Origin: Jejuia sp049889775 | GTDB taxonomy: Bacteria; Bacteroidota; Bacteroidia; Flavobacteriales; Flavobacteriaceae | Reading direction: 5' to 3' | Assembly (NCBI GenBank): GCA_049889775.1 | Contig: JBMHCT010000010.1 | Location: 30,225-94,224, forward strand | DNA: 64,000 bases | In this document: one piece after another, positions 33,436 through 41,878 of the stretch | How the letters are laid out: each line of letters starts with the position of its first letter | Position numbering within the stretch: the stretch's first letter is position 1 | The notes under the pieces: model-generated | What the model was told of the DNA's origin: nothing | Seen by the model: only the letters and a program-made list of their open reading frames with translations | Database searches by the model: none | Translations under genes and position numbers: made by a program

Positions 33436-34869
33436 ATGCAATCATATTCTGTTTCTGAATTATTAAATCAGGAAAATCAACTTCCTGAGATTGAGGTGAA
33501 AGGCTGGGTAAGAACATTTAGAGCAAATAGATTTATAGCGCTTAACGATGGTTCTACATTAAAGAATATTCAGTGTGTGGTAGATTTTGAGAATACAGAT
33601 GAAGGTCTACTAAAACGCATTACTACAGGAGCGGCATTACATATAAAAGGAGAATTAGTAAAGAGTCAAGGTAAAGGTCAAAATGTAGAAATTTTGGTAA
33701 GTAGCTTTGAAGTTCTTGGAGATTCAGATCCTGAAAAATTCCCTATTCAACCTAAAAAGCACTCTTTTGAATTTTTAAGAGAACATGCGCATTTACGTAC
33801 TAGAACAAACACGTTTAGTGCAGTAATGCGTTTGCGTTCCACTTTGTCGTATGCCATTCACAAGTACTTTAATGAGCACGGATTTTACTACATGCATACA
33901 CCAATAATTACAGGTAGTGATGCCGAAGGTGCTGGCGAAATGTTTAAGGTTACTAAGCTTGATGGTGTGAACCCGCCATTAAATGGAGGCGGAAAGATTG
34001 ATTACTCTAAGGACTTTTTTGGGAAAGAAACCAATTTAACGGTTTCTGGGCAGTTGGAGGCTGAAACTTATGCCATGTCTTTAGGAAAAGTATATACTTT
34101 TGGGCCTACGTTTAGAGCCGAAAACTCTAATACTTCGAGACATCTTTCAGAATTTTGGATGATTGAGCCTGAAGTTGCTTTTATGGATTTACCAGGTAAC
34201 ATGGATTTAGCAGAAGATTTTCTGAAATATGTGCTTAATTACATTTTAGAACATAACCGCGTAGATTTAGATTTTCTAGAGCAACGTTTAATTGATGAAG
34301 AAAAAACAAAACCACAAGCAGAACGTAGTGCAATGACCTTAATTGAAAAATTAAGATTTGTGGTTGATAATAATTTCAAGCGCGTAAGTTATACAGAAGC
34401 CATAGAAATATTGCGTAATAGCAAGCCTAACAAAAAGAAGAAATTTAAATTCCCGATTAATGAATGGGGTTGCGATTTACAAAGTGAGCATGAACGCTTT
34501 TTAGTTGAAAAACATTTTAAATGCCCTGTAATTCTTTTTGATTATCCGGCTAATATTAAAGCATTTTATATGCGCTTGAACGAAGATGGTAAAACAGTTC
34601 GCGCTATGGATATTTTGTTTCCAGGTATAGGAGAAATGGTTGGCGGTTCTCAACGAGAGGAACGTTTAGATGTACTAAAAGAAAAAATGGCAGCTCTAGA
34701 TATTTGTGAGGATGAGTTATGGTGGTATTTAGATTTACGCAAATACGGTACCGCTGTTCATTCTGGTTTTGGGCTTGGTTTTGAACGTTTGGTGATGTTT
34801 GTTACAGGCATGTCAAACATTAGAGATGTAATTCCATATCCAAGAACACCACAAAATGCAGAGTTCTAA
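33436..34869 (+). CDS. asnS: Asparagine-tRNA ligase
   Basis: 477 residues. The N-terminal OB-fold anticodon-binding domain (about 15-105) is followed by a class II catalytic core. Motif 2 is at FRAENSNTSRHLSEFW and motif 3 at GLGFERLVMFVTGM near the end. AsnRS is distinguished from AspRS by the YDYPANIKAFYMR-like region. It charges tRNA-Asn, whose gene is at 61662-61735. Length is normal. Confidence 0.96.
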   Translation: MQSYSVSELLNQENQLPEIEVKGWVRTFRANRFIALNDGSTLKNIQCVVDFENTDEGLLKRITTGAALHIKGELVKSQGKGQNVEILVSSFEVLGDSDPEKFPIQPKKHSFEFLREHAHLRTRTNTFSAVMRLRSTLSYAIHKYFNEHGFYYMHTPIITGSDAEGAGEMFKVTKLDGVNPPLNGGGKIDYSKDFFGKETNLTVSGQLEAETYAMSLGKVYTFGPTFRAENSNTSRHLSEFWMIEPEVAFMDLPGNMDLAEDFLKYVLNYILEHNRVDLDFLEQRLIDEEKTKPQAERSAMTLIEKLRFVVDNNFKRVSYTEAIEILRNSKPNKKKKFKFPINEWGCDLQSEHERFLVEKHFKCPVILFDYPANIKAFYMRLNEDGKTVRAMDILFPGIGEMVGGSQREERLDVLKEKMAALDICEDELWWYLDLRKYGTAVHSGFGLGFERLVMFVTGMSNIRDVIPYPRTPQNAEF

Positions 34870-34875
34870 TTCAAC

Positions 34876-34893
34876 TTTGGCACAACTTTTTCA
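34876..34893 (+). promoter_or_regulatory. Sigma-54-like motif upstream of rpoN
   Basis: TTGGCAC followed at the correct spacing by TTTCA resembles a -24/-12 promoter with one mismatch in the -12 GC. It sits directly after asnS, about 80 nt before rpoN, which would suggest autoregulation if functional. Confidence 0.3.
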
Positions 34894-34969
34894 TAGAGAG
34901 GTTTAACTAGTAGAATTTTTATACTTTTATTTTCGTTAATTTAGAAGTAGCGTTAAACCAAATCAAAAT

Positions 34970-36430
34970 ATGCTCAAGCAACAATTACAGTTTAAATTAT
35001 CACAAAAGTTATCGCCGCAGCAAATTCAATTAATGAAATTGATACAGTTGCCAACACAGGCTTTTGAACAACGCGTAAAACAAGAATTAGAGGAAAATCC
35101 TGCATTGGATAGTGGCAAAGAACAAAAAGACAATGATTTTGATAGCGATTTGGATAACTCTACGGATGATTTCAGTGATAGCGAAACTATAAATGCAGAG
35201 GATATTAATGTTGATGAGTATCTTAGTGATGATGAGATACCTGATTACCGCACGCAAACCAATAATTACAGTAGTGATGATGATGAAAAATCAATTCCCT
35301 ACGCTGCGGGTACATCATTTACCCAGCACCTAAAAAGTCAATTAAACACATACCGATTAAGCGATGAGGAACGAGACATTGCTGAATTTCTTGTGGGAAG
35401 TGTTGACGAAAGTGGGTATATAAGACGTGAACTTTCCGATATAATGGACGATTTGGCATTTACACAAAATGTCTACACAACCGAAGATAAAATTGAAGAT
35501 GTCTTAAAAGTTGTGCATCAACTAGACCCTGCTGGTGTGGGGGCCAGAAATCTTCAAGAGTGTTTGAGTATCCAATTACATAGAAAGGAAAAAACTGCGG
35601 ATACGGATTTAGCTATTGCTATTATCGATACTGCTTTTGATGCGTTTACCAAAAAGCATTATAAAAAGCTACTTCAAAAGTTTGATATTTCTGAAATTCA
35701 GTTGAAAGATGCTATAGGTGAAATAGAGCATTTAAATCCTAAACCTGGTGGATCTTATTCGGGTAATAACCGAATAGTGGAGCATGTGGTACCAGATTTC
35801 GCCATTAAAATTATTGATGGTGAATTAGAGCTGACACTTAACGGTAGAAATGCACCGGAACTTCATGTATCCAGAGAGTACAATAACATGCTAAAAGGGT
35901 ATAAGGATGCTAAAGAAAAGAGTAAATCTCAAAAGGATGCCGTACTTTTTATTAAGCAAAAATTAGATGCTGCAAAATGGTTTATTGAGGCTATCAAACA
36001 ACGACAGCAAACTTTGTTTGTTACCATGAGTGCCATAATGCACTATCAAAAAGATTATTTTTTAACCGGAGATGAGCGTCAATTAAAACCTATGATTCTC
36101 AAGGATGTGGCTGATGAAATTGATATGGATGTTTCAACGGTATCTAGAGTAGCTAATAGTAAGTATGTAGATACACCTTATGGCACTAAACTGATTAAGG
36201 AATTCTTTTCCGAGTCTATGAAAAATGATCAGGGTGAAGATGTTTCTACTAGAGAAATCAAGAAAATACTTGAAACAGTTATTGAGGAAGAAAATAAAAA
36301 GAAACCACTTACTGACGAGGCTTTAGCGAAAATATTAAAAGAAAAGGGCTATCCTATTGCAAGACGTACTGTGGCAAAATACCGAGAACAACTAGATATT
36401 CCAGTAGCTCGTTTAAGGAAAAAGATATAA
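34970..36430 (+). CDS. rpoN: RNA polymerase sigma-54 factor
   Basis: 486 residues. Gln/Leu-rich region I (1-50) contains LSPQQIQLMKLIQLPT. An acidic region II follows (about 48-115), then the core-binding domain, the HTH and the RpoN box ARRTVAKYRE at 464-473, which reads the -24 element. All functional parts are present. The stop overlaps the ATG of the next membrane-protein gene by one base. No enhancer-binding activator is in this window. Confidence 0.97.
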   Translation: MLKQQLQFKLSQKLSPQQIQLMKLIQLPTQAFEQRVKQELEENPALDSGKEQKDNDFDSDLDNSTDDFSDSETINAEDINVDEYLSDDEIPDYRTQTNNYSSDDDEKSIPYAAGTSFTQHLKSQLNTYRLSDEERDIAEFLVGSVDESGYIRRELSDIMDDLAFTQNVYTTEDKIEDVLKVVHQLDPAGVGARNLQECLSIQLHRKEKTADTDLAIAIIDTAFDAFTKKHYKKLLQKFDISEIQLKDAIGEIEHLNPKPGGSYSGNNRIVEHVVPDFAIKIIDGELELTLNGRNAPELHVSREYNNMLKGYKDAKEKSKSQKDAVLFIKQKLDAAKWFIEAIKQRQQTLFVTMSAIMHYQKDYFLTGDERQLKPMILKDVADEIDMDVSTVSRVANSKYVDTPYGTKLIKEFFSESMKNDQGEDVSTREIKKILETVIEEENKKKPLTDEALAKILKEKGYPIARRTVAKYREQLDIPVARLRKKI

Positions 36431-37035
36431 TGCATCATATCTTAAAAAGTTTTTCAGCCATTTTTCACCCTTTGCTCATGCCTATAGCAGGGGTTATTTT
36501 TTATTTTGCCAAGACACCAAGATTTATTGATAGAGAGATTATTTGGGCAAAATTGGTGTCTCTATCTATTTTAACCATTGCCCTTCCCATTCTTTTATAT
36601 TTTCTACTAAAAACATTGGGTAAAGTAGAATCTATTCATCTTAAAAAAACGCGCGAGCGTATTATTCCCCTATTACTGAATGGTGTGGTAATTATAATGG
36701 TAACACAGAGAATTTTGCGACCTAACCCGTATATTGAACTGTACTATTTTTTTATTGGCATTTTAATCTCAACTATTGCCTGTTTAATTCTAGCAATTTT
36801 CAAGTTCAAAGCTAGTATTCATATGATTGCGATATCTGGGTTATTTATGTTTTTTATTGCTTTAAGTATTCACTTTAGTATAAATATTAATGGCACTTTG
36901 GCGATCATGAGCATAATTACGGGGGCAGTGGCTACTTCAAGACTACACTTAAATGCACATACCTATCCAGAATTGATTATGGGTATGTTTGTTGGTCTAT
37001 TTCCACAATTGGTTCTGGTTACTAAATGGCTTTAG
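36430..37035 (+). CDS. PAP2-like integral membrane protein
   Basis: 201 residues with about six TM helices. The C-terminal motif SRLHLNAHTYPELIMG fits the third phosphatase motif of PAP2 enzymes (SR-x5-H-x3-D), with Glu in place of Asp. The first two PAP2 motifs are not clear, so activity is uncertain. It is coupled to rpoN through a TAATG overlap, an arrangement that I recall as common in flavobacteria. It converges on an outer-membrane protein gene. Confidence 0.65.
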   Translation: MHHILKSFSAIFHPLLMPIAGVIFYFAKTPRFIDREIIWAKLVSLSILTIALPILLYFLLKTLGKVESIHLKKTRERIIPLLLNGVVIIMVTQRILRPNPYIELYYFFIGILISTIACLILAIFKFKASIHMIAISGLFMFFIALSIHFSININGTLAIMSIITGAVATSRLHLNAHTYPELIMGMFVGLFPQLVLVTKWL

Positions 37036-37041
37036 AGATTG

Positions 37042-37074
37042 TAATCTTCATGTGAATGTGAAGCCTGAAGATTA
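37042..37074. terminator. Inverted repeat with heptamer core between converging genes
   Basis: TAATCTTCA at 37042-37050 is the exact reverse complement of TGAAGATTA at 37066-37074. The loop contains GAAG-type heptamers (TGTGAAG, CCTGAAG). The right arm reaches into the stop codon of the leftward gene. It is a likely weak bidirectional terminator lacking T-tracts. Confidence 0.4.
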
Positions 37075-37761
37075 TAAGATATAAAACATTAGTCCTATTT
37101 TAATTGCATTAATATCTAGCGGACTTCCATTTAAAACAGCTGTATCTGCAAAAATGGAATTTAGGCGGTAGTATATATAAACATTCCATGTATTATAGCC
37201 CAAACTTAGTGTGAGTCCGTATTGTAAATTATTAAAATCAGGGAGGTTGCTGTATTTTAATTCGCCTAAATCACCAATAAATTTACTTCTATTGGCAAAA
37301 GCGTAACCTAATTTTGCGCCGAAGTATACGCGCCAAAAATTATAATTGATTACAGTAGAACTCCGCCATCTAAATTCAATAGGTAGCTCTACCACATGCT
37401 CTGAAAATTTATTCTTGGTAAAACTTATTTCATTATCAATAATACTATAATTAAAGCTTCCTGTATTATCCCTTTGAATAAGTAAATTTTGAATATAGGA
37501 ATTGGTGGAATACCCAATCCCAATACCTATTGATCGGTTTCTTTTTTTATTAATAGGCATATCTTTAATGAAACCTAAGTGGAAACCTAAAGAGAAGCTA
37601 GACTGATTTAAACCTTCTGGTTTGTTGCCAATTAAATTATAGGTAGTCCCAATGTAAAACTGGTCTTCCTTATACAAAGAATCGGATATTTTACTTGTAA
37701 TTTCTTGAGCAAAACCTCCTGTTACAAAAAGAATAAAAACAACAGATAGAAATTGTTTCAT
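37072..37761 (-). CDS. Outer-membrane beta-barrel protein (PorT-like fold)
   Basis: 229 residues. The signal peptide is cleaved near GFAQE (residue 19), and alternating aromatic/small residues throughout give about eight strands, ending in FYIL. The pattern resembles the OMP_b-brl_2 family that includes PorT of the type IX secretion system. The genomic neighbours are not those I associate with true PorT, so only the fold is claimed. It converges on the PAP2-like gene. Confidence 0.6.
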   Translation of the reverse strand: MKQFLSVVFILFVTGGFAQEITSKISDSLYKEDQFYIGTTYNLIGNKPEGLNQSSFSLGFHLGFIKDMPINKKRNRSIGIGIGYSTNSYIQNLLIQRDNTGSFNYSIIDNEISFTKNKFSEHVVELPIEFRWRSSTVINYNFWRVYFGAKLGYAFANRSKFIGDLGELKYSNLPDFNNLQYGLTLSLGYNTWNVYIYYRLNSIFADTAVLNGSPLDINAIKIGLMFYIL

Positions 37762-37903
37762 TTTTGAAATTGTAGTGGTAAATAAGAACTAAAGATACTA
37801 TTTCGAAATGTACTTTTAAGTTTATCAATACCAAAAATGAATACTTTCAATGAATTCCATGTATTTTATTTTTTGCTGCATTACACTTCCTTATATTTAT
37901 TAA

Positions 37904-38449
37904 GTGTTTAAAACAGATCTCATAATTAAAGAACCGATTAAACCTCTTGTTAATAAGGTTATTGTAGCGCTCCTATACACATGTTTATTTGGTTATACGA
38001 TATATTTATTTGCTTATCGAAATTTTTGGGATAATTCTGAAAGATGGACTGTGATAATTTACCTTGTAACCCTTTTACTTATCCTATTCTTTTCATCATT
38101 TAGGGCAATCGCTTCACATCATATTCATCTAAATTTTAAAGAACTAAAGATACAACATCAATATAGTGTGGGGATTTTTAGATATAAAGAATTATGGCAA
38201 GATGTTGTTAACCCAAAATATATTTCCGTATTTAATGAAGCGGATTACTGTATGGTAAATCTTTGGTATGATAAATTAGGCATACTAAATTTGATGTTAG
38301 TTGAAGACGCAGAAAAAGCAATGGAAAATGGCCTGTTAATAGCCGATAAACTAGGAATTGATTTGCTTGATGCCAGAAAAAGGAGCTATCATAAATGGGT
38401 TGATAAAGAAGCTTATAGGGAGACAGGAGAAATTAAATATATTAATTAA
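37904..38449 (+). CDS. Small membrane protein of unknown function, 181 aa
   Basis: 181 residues starting at GTG (37904). Two TM helices at about 18-37 and 46-66 precede a soluble C-terminal half with a PH-like feel (HHIHLNFKELKIQHQY). I recognise it only as a flavobacterial conserved hypothetical. Its TAA stop shares TTAA with the stop codon of the converging DUF3157 gene. Confidence 0.6.
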   Translation: MFKTDLIIKEPIKPLVNKVIVALLYTCLFGYTIYLFAYRNFWDNSERWTVIIYLVTLLLILFFSSFRAIASHHIHLNFKELKIQHQYSVGIFRYKELWQDVVNPKYISVFNEADYCMVNLWYDKLGILNLMLVEDAEKAMENGLLIADKLGIDLLDARKRSYHKWVDKEAYRETGEIKYIN

Positions 38450-38889
38450 AACAACTTCCCTTTTTCTAAAATTTTTAGTCCAGTACGTTTATAAAACACC
38501 TTCTTTCCATTGGCGCAAAGTGTATAATTTGCGGTTGACTTTTTTTCGGAGACGGATAGTAGTACAACATCGTTTACATCGCAACCATAATCTTTAGCCA
38601 CTTTTTGTTTAACGTGCGCCATGGTTGCACGTCCCTTCTTTAATTGCGCTTGTATTTTAGCATTTAGTTTTGGCTCCTCAAAACCTAGCGGCAGGTTACA
38701 ACCGTTTTTAGTGTGTGCTTCTAAAGTTGATATTTTTGAATCAGCTGGTTTTTCTAAATCTATGTACTCCCAAGTAAAATCTGCCTTAAGCAACACACGT
38801 CTGCCGTCTTCGGTTTTAACAATGTGATTGTCTTGGGTAAAACCAAATGACGAGACTAGAAGAAATAAAAATATAGCAGAAACTTTCAT
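38446..38889 (-). CDS. DUF3157-like secreted protein
   Basis: 147 residues. The signal peptide ends near GFTQD (residue 19). The following KTEDGRRVLLKADFTWEYID resembles the start of DUF3157 proteins. The C-terminal half is basic and contains two Cys residues (C101 near KDYGCD and C130 near YTLCANG). Function is unknown; location is probably periplasmic. The stop codon overlaps that of the gene at 37904. Confidence 0.65.
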   Translation of the reverse strand: MKVSAIFLFLLVSSFGFTQDNHIVKTEDGRRVLLKADFTWEYIDLEKPADSKISTLEAHTKNGCNLPLGFEEPKLNAKIQAQLKKGRATMAHVKQKVAKDYGCDVNDVVLLSVSEKKSTANYTLCANGKKVFYKRTGLKILEKGKLF

Positions 38890-38925
38890 GATGAATTTTT
38901 AAGAATGAGCTTCAAAAATACAATT

Positions 38926-39132
38926 TTAATCCTCAACGTATTCCAAAATATCAGCAGGTTGACAATCTAAAGCCTCACAAATAGCCTCTAAGGTAGAAAA
39001 TCGAATAGCTTTTGCTTTGCCAGATTTTAAAATAGAGAGATTAGCTGTGGTAATACCAATAATTTCTGCCAAATCTTTGCTTTTCATTTTCCGTTTGGCG
39101 AGCACTACATCAAGATTTACTATTATTGGCAT
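38926..39132 (-). CDS. XRE family HTH regulator (YozG-like)
   Basis: 68-residue protein that is almost entirely one Cro/C1-type HTH (about 6-62), with KSKDLAEIIGITTANLSILKSGKA as the recognition region. This very short regulator type is regularly encoded next to DUF2975 membrane proteins, as here, with a 3-nt gap. It probably represses or activates its own operon; a perfect inverted repeat over the operon's -33 region (40236-40258) is a candidate site. Confidence 0.9.
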   Translation of the reverse strand: MPIIVNLDVVLAKRKMKSKDLAEIIGITTANLSILKSGKAKAIRFSTLEAICEALDCQPADILEYVED

Positions 39133-39135
39133 AGA

Positions 39136-39696
39136 TTAAATGGTTAAGTCGTTTTCTTGTTTTAGCTCCAAGGCCTCATTTATAAGTTTTGCAATTATTA
39201 TTAGAAGTAATCCCATTAAGATAAGAAACAATTTAGAGCCAATGGATTCACCAATTGCTACTGCCATACTTGTTAACATATCACCTTGGTTTGATTTGGT
39301 AGTGCTGTTAGTTATATTTACTAAGGAAATTAATATTGAAAATATGATTATAGCTTTCCCGAGTTGCTTGCTTGCTTTATAATTTTTAGAGGTAAAGAAT
39401 ACTTTGTTTTTTAGATCTGGAATAATTGATTTAAAACTCAAAAACTTCAATAATAGATATGTCATAGTGCTAAGTCTAATTACTCTAAAAATTACTTCAA
39501 GAAAAATGTTTGGATAAACAGTAGTGCTTTCTAAAAACAACCTAAATACTGGAGAGTTGTTTTCGAAGTGAACAGAACCATTGAGAAATTGAAAAACTGA
39601 ATTGATTAATTTAAACCCTTCACTAATGGCCCCCAAAAATAATGAGAATACTATAAAACCAATAAAAAAGCTTAGATATTTGAATAGTTGTTTCAT
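39136..39696 (-). CDS. DUF2975 membrane protein (second copy of the pair)
   Basis: 186 residues with four TM helices (about 5-28, 60-85, 110-130 and 145-170). It ends in the family's conserved C-terminal ELKQENDLTI. DUF2975 proteins are membrane partners of YozG-type XRE regulators and may sense a membrane signal, but their function is unproven. It is followed by the XRE gene and preceded by a paralogue whose intact reading frame would have ended 2 nt upstream. Confidence 0.85.
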   Translation of the reverse strand: MKQLFKYLSFFIGFIVFSLFLGAISEGFKLINSVFQFLNGSVHFENNSPVFRLFLESTTVYPNIFLEVIFRVIRLSTMTYLLLKFLSFKSIIPDLKNKVFFTSKNYKASKQLGKAIIIFSILISLVNITNSTTKSNQGDMLTSMAVAIGESIGSKLFLILMGLLLIIIAKLINEALELKQENDLTI

Positions 39697-39741
39697 AATT
39701 ATATAGTTAGATCGTTTTCTTGTTTTAAATAATAACCTTTT

Positions 39742-40191
39742 TTAAAAAATGGCTGAGATGTAGAGGGCAAAAACTCCTATAATAAGATTTAGAACCATAA
39801 AATTCATTATATCGTACTTCTCTGCTGCTACTGTTAAGAAAGCCTGTTTATTATTAATAGAAAAATACTGAATAGTTGCAGTAATGAATGGGAAGCATAT
39901 GCAAAAAACGGCAAATATTTTGAGGTGTCTAGCGGTTTTTGAAGTAAAAACTACATCAGATTTAAATGATTTAAATATAACTGTCAGAAGATAAAATAGT
40001 ATTACTTTTTGCAAATCGAGTGGTAAAACCTGAAAAATCAGTTGGGGACCATTGGAATTTAGTTTTTGACTTAAATCAGTAAACAAAAATAGATAGGCAT
40101 TAGCTAAAAGAAAAAATGTGTATAAGAGGGAGCAGACTAAAAACACCCAATAAAGGATTGTAGACAATGATTTTTTTCCAAAAACTTTCAT
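39742..40191 (-). CDS. DUF2975 membrane protein with frameshifted C-terminus
   Basis: 149 residues as read, with four TM helices and DUF2975 similarity to its downstream neighbour. The frame stops just after YISAIF inside a homopolymer (six T then six A on the coding strand, 39749-39738). Removing one T restores KKGYYLKQENDLTI and a stop at 39701-39699, two bases before the next gene. The tail LKQENDLTI is identical to that of the paralogue, so a one-base insertion (or a sequencing error) is almost certain. It is the first gene of the XRE operon. Confidence 0.85.
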   Translation of the reverse strand: MKVFGKKSLSTILYWVFLVCSLLYTFFLLANAYLFLFTDLSQKLNSNGPQLIFQVLPLDLQKVILFYLLTVIFKSFKSDVVFTSKTARHLKIFAVFCICFPFITATIQYFSINNKQAFLTVAAEKYDIMNFMVLNLIIGVFALYISAIF

Positions 40192-40223
40192 ACTTAAAAC
40201 ATTTTATTATTGTTTAACGATAA

Positions 40224-40258
40224 CAAAACTAAATAAAATTATTGAAAAACAATAATTT
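40224..40258 (-). promoter_or_regulatory. Promoter and operator of the DUF2975-XRE operon
   Basis: On the minus strand, TAGTTTTG (40231-40224) is a -7 element and TTATTG ends 18 nt upstream as the -33. A 9-bp perfect inverted repeat, AAATTATTG (40236-40244) and CAATAATTT (40250-40258), covers the spacer and -33. ATTATTGTT recurs at 40206. It is a strong candidate for XRE binding. Confidence 0.5.
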
Positions 40259-40299
40259 ATTATTAAAAAAAGATATTTTATTAGCACGAATGGTCTTTG

Positions 40300-40307
40300 T
40301 ATCTTTG
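40300..40307 (+). promoter_or_regulatory. -7 element of the biotin operon promoter
   Basis: TATCTTTG matches TAnnTTTG, 27 nt before the bioF start. The -33 is weak (TTTA at 40277-40280). Confidence 0.5.
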
Positions 40308-40334
40308 GTTAACTTTTATGTGTAGAGCCAAAAT

Positions 40335-41468
40335 ATGCTTCCAAAGAAACTACAAAACAAAATAGATAGTCGTAAAAAAAACAACGCCTTAAGAAGCTTA
40401 AAACCACAAAGTGTATTAATAGATTTTTCATCAAACGATTATTTGGGGTTTTCTAAATCCGAATCAATTTTTAATAAGACTTCAGAGTTATTAATAGGCT
40501 ATAACATTAAAGTTAATGGTGCCACAGGCTCCAGATTATTATCTGGAAATCATAAGCTATATGATGTATTAGAAGCACAACTTTGTGAGTTCCACAAAAG
40601 TGATGCCGCCATAGTTTTTAACTCTGGTTATGATGCCAATATTGGTTTTTTTTCGAGTGTACCACAGCGTGGAGATGTTATTTTATATGACGAATTGATA
40701 CATGCCTCAATTCGTGATGGCATCATCATGAGTAACGCTAAATCCTTTAAGTTCAGGCATAACGACCTTGTTCATCTTGAAGCAATACTCAATCGTATTC
40801 AGCATGAAACAGTATACATTGTAACTGAATCAGTTTTCTCAATGGATGGGGATACTCCAGACTTAAAAAATCTAATAGAAATTTCAAAAAAACATAAAGC
40901 ACATTTGGTGATTGATGAGGCTCATGCTGTAGGTGTTTTTGGAGACAATGGTAGTGGTCTTGTTCAAGATTTAGAGTTAGAAGATGGAGTTTTTGCAAGA
41001 ATTATAACCTTTGGGAAAGCCCTAGGTTGCCATGGTGCAACAATTTTAGGAAGTAAAGATTTAAAACAATATTTAATTAATTTTTGTAGAAGTTTTATAT
41101 ATACTACAGCCTTACCACCGCATAGTATCGCTACAATAAAAGCCTCATACAATGAATTAAATACTTCTGAAAATCAGTTGAAACTCAATGAAAATATCAA
41201 CCTTTTCAAAAGTGAGATAAAGAAGTATAATTTGAATACAATATTTATAGAAAGTAATTCGGCAATTCAATGTTGTGTTATTTCTGGAAATGATAAAGTG
41301 AAGGACATATCAAACGCATTGCAAAGACAAGGCTTCGATGTAAAACCTATTTTGTCTCCAACAGTGCCAGAAGGCGAAGAACGTTTGCGTTTTTGCTTAC
41401 ATTCCTATAATTCAGAAGAAGAGATATCTTCTGTTATCAAAGAGCTTAGTATAATTATTAATGGATGA
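40335..41468 (+). CDS. bioF: 8-amino-7-oxononanoate synthase
   Basis: 377 residues, PLP-dependent alpha-oxoamine synthase. FSSNDYLGFS at the N-terminus, VIDEAHAVGVFG for cofactor contact, and the Schiff-base Lys in TFGKALG are present. It condenses pimeloyl-ACP/CoA with alanine in biotin synthesis; the operon (bioD, bioA) distinguishes it from other members such as serine palmitoyltransferase. Its stop overlaps the DUF2007 start by 4 nt (ATGA). Confidence 0.94.
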   Translation: MLPKKLQNKIDSRKKNNALRSLKPQSVLIDFSSNDYLGFSKSESIFNKTSELLIGYNIKVNGATGSRLLSGNHKLYDVLEAQLCEFHKSDAAIVFNSGYDANIGFFSSVPQRGDVILYDELIHASIRDGIIMSNAKSFKFRHNDLVHLEAILNRIQHETVYIVTESVFSMDGDTPDLKNLIEISKKHKAHLVIDEAHAVGVFGDNGSGLVQDLELEDGVFARIITFGKALGCHGATILGSKDLKQYLINFCRSFIYTTALPPHSIATIKASYNELNTSENQLKLNENINLFKSEIKKYNLNTIFIESNSAIQCCVISGNDKVKDISNALQRQGFDVKPILSPTVPEGEERLRFCLHSYNSEEEISSVIKELSIIING

Positions 41469-41878
41469 GTGATACTTTTAAAACCATAGCACGATATCAG
41501 TATTCTTCAGAAGCACAAATTATAAAAGGGCGATTAGAATCTGAAGGTATCCAAGTATTTCTATCTGATAATTTTACGATTGATACCGATCCTTTAGTGA
41601 GTAATGCGATTGGAGGGGTTAAGTTAAAAGTATTGTCCAGAGATGCCCTTAAAGCACAACATATTCTAGAAACCATAAAGAAATACTCTGTTGATGATGA
41701 AGGTAACGTAATTAATTGTCCGAATTGTGGTAGTGAAAAAATTGAATTGTTTTCTACAATAAAAGATGTTAAATCGTTTTTTGCTTTTATTTTTGGCGTT
41801 TTATTTTCTGCACTTCCATTTTATACGAGACATAAATATAGATGTGAAGATTGCAAGACCGAATTTGATATAAAATGA
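41465..41878 (+). CDS. DUF2007 zinc-ribbon protein inside the biotin operon
   Basis: 137 residues. The DUF2007 domain (about 5-70) with ARYQYSSEAQIIKGRLESEG is a PII-like small fold. The C-terminal part has a hydrophobic stretch and two CxxC pairs (NCPNCGS and YRCEDCK) that can bind zinc. It overlaps bioF and bioD by 4 nt on each side, so it is translated with them. No biotin function is known for this family; a regulatory or chaperone role is only suggested by position. Confidence 0.8.
   Translation: MSDTFKTIARYQYSSEAQIIKGRLESEGIQVFLSDNFTIDTDPLVSNAIGGVKLKVLSRDALKAQHILETIKKYSVDDEGNVINCPNCGSEKIELFSTIKDVKSFFAFIFGVLFSALPFYTRHKYRCEDCKTEFDIK

Noticed and set aside
37072..37761. Calling this gene porT
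   Set aside because: The fold fits but neighbours and motifs do not allow a distinction from the many other PorT-like barrels.
38926..40191. XRE and DUF2975 genes as a toxin-antitoxin system
   Set aside because: DUF2975 proteins are four-TM proteins without a toxin signature, and the XRE-DUF2975 pairing is a known regulatory arrangement.
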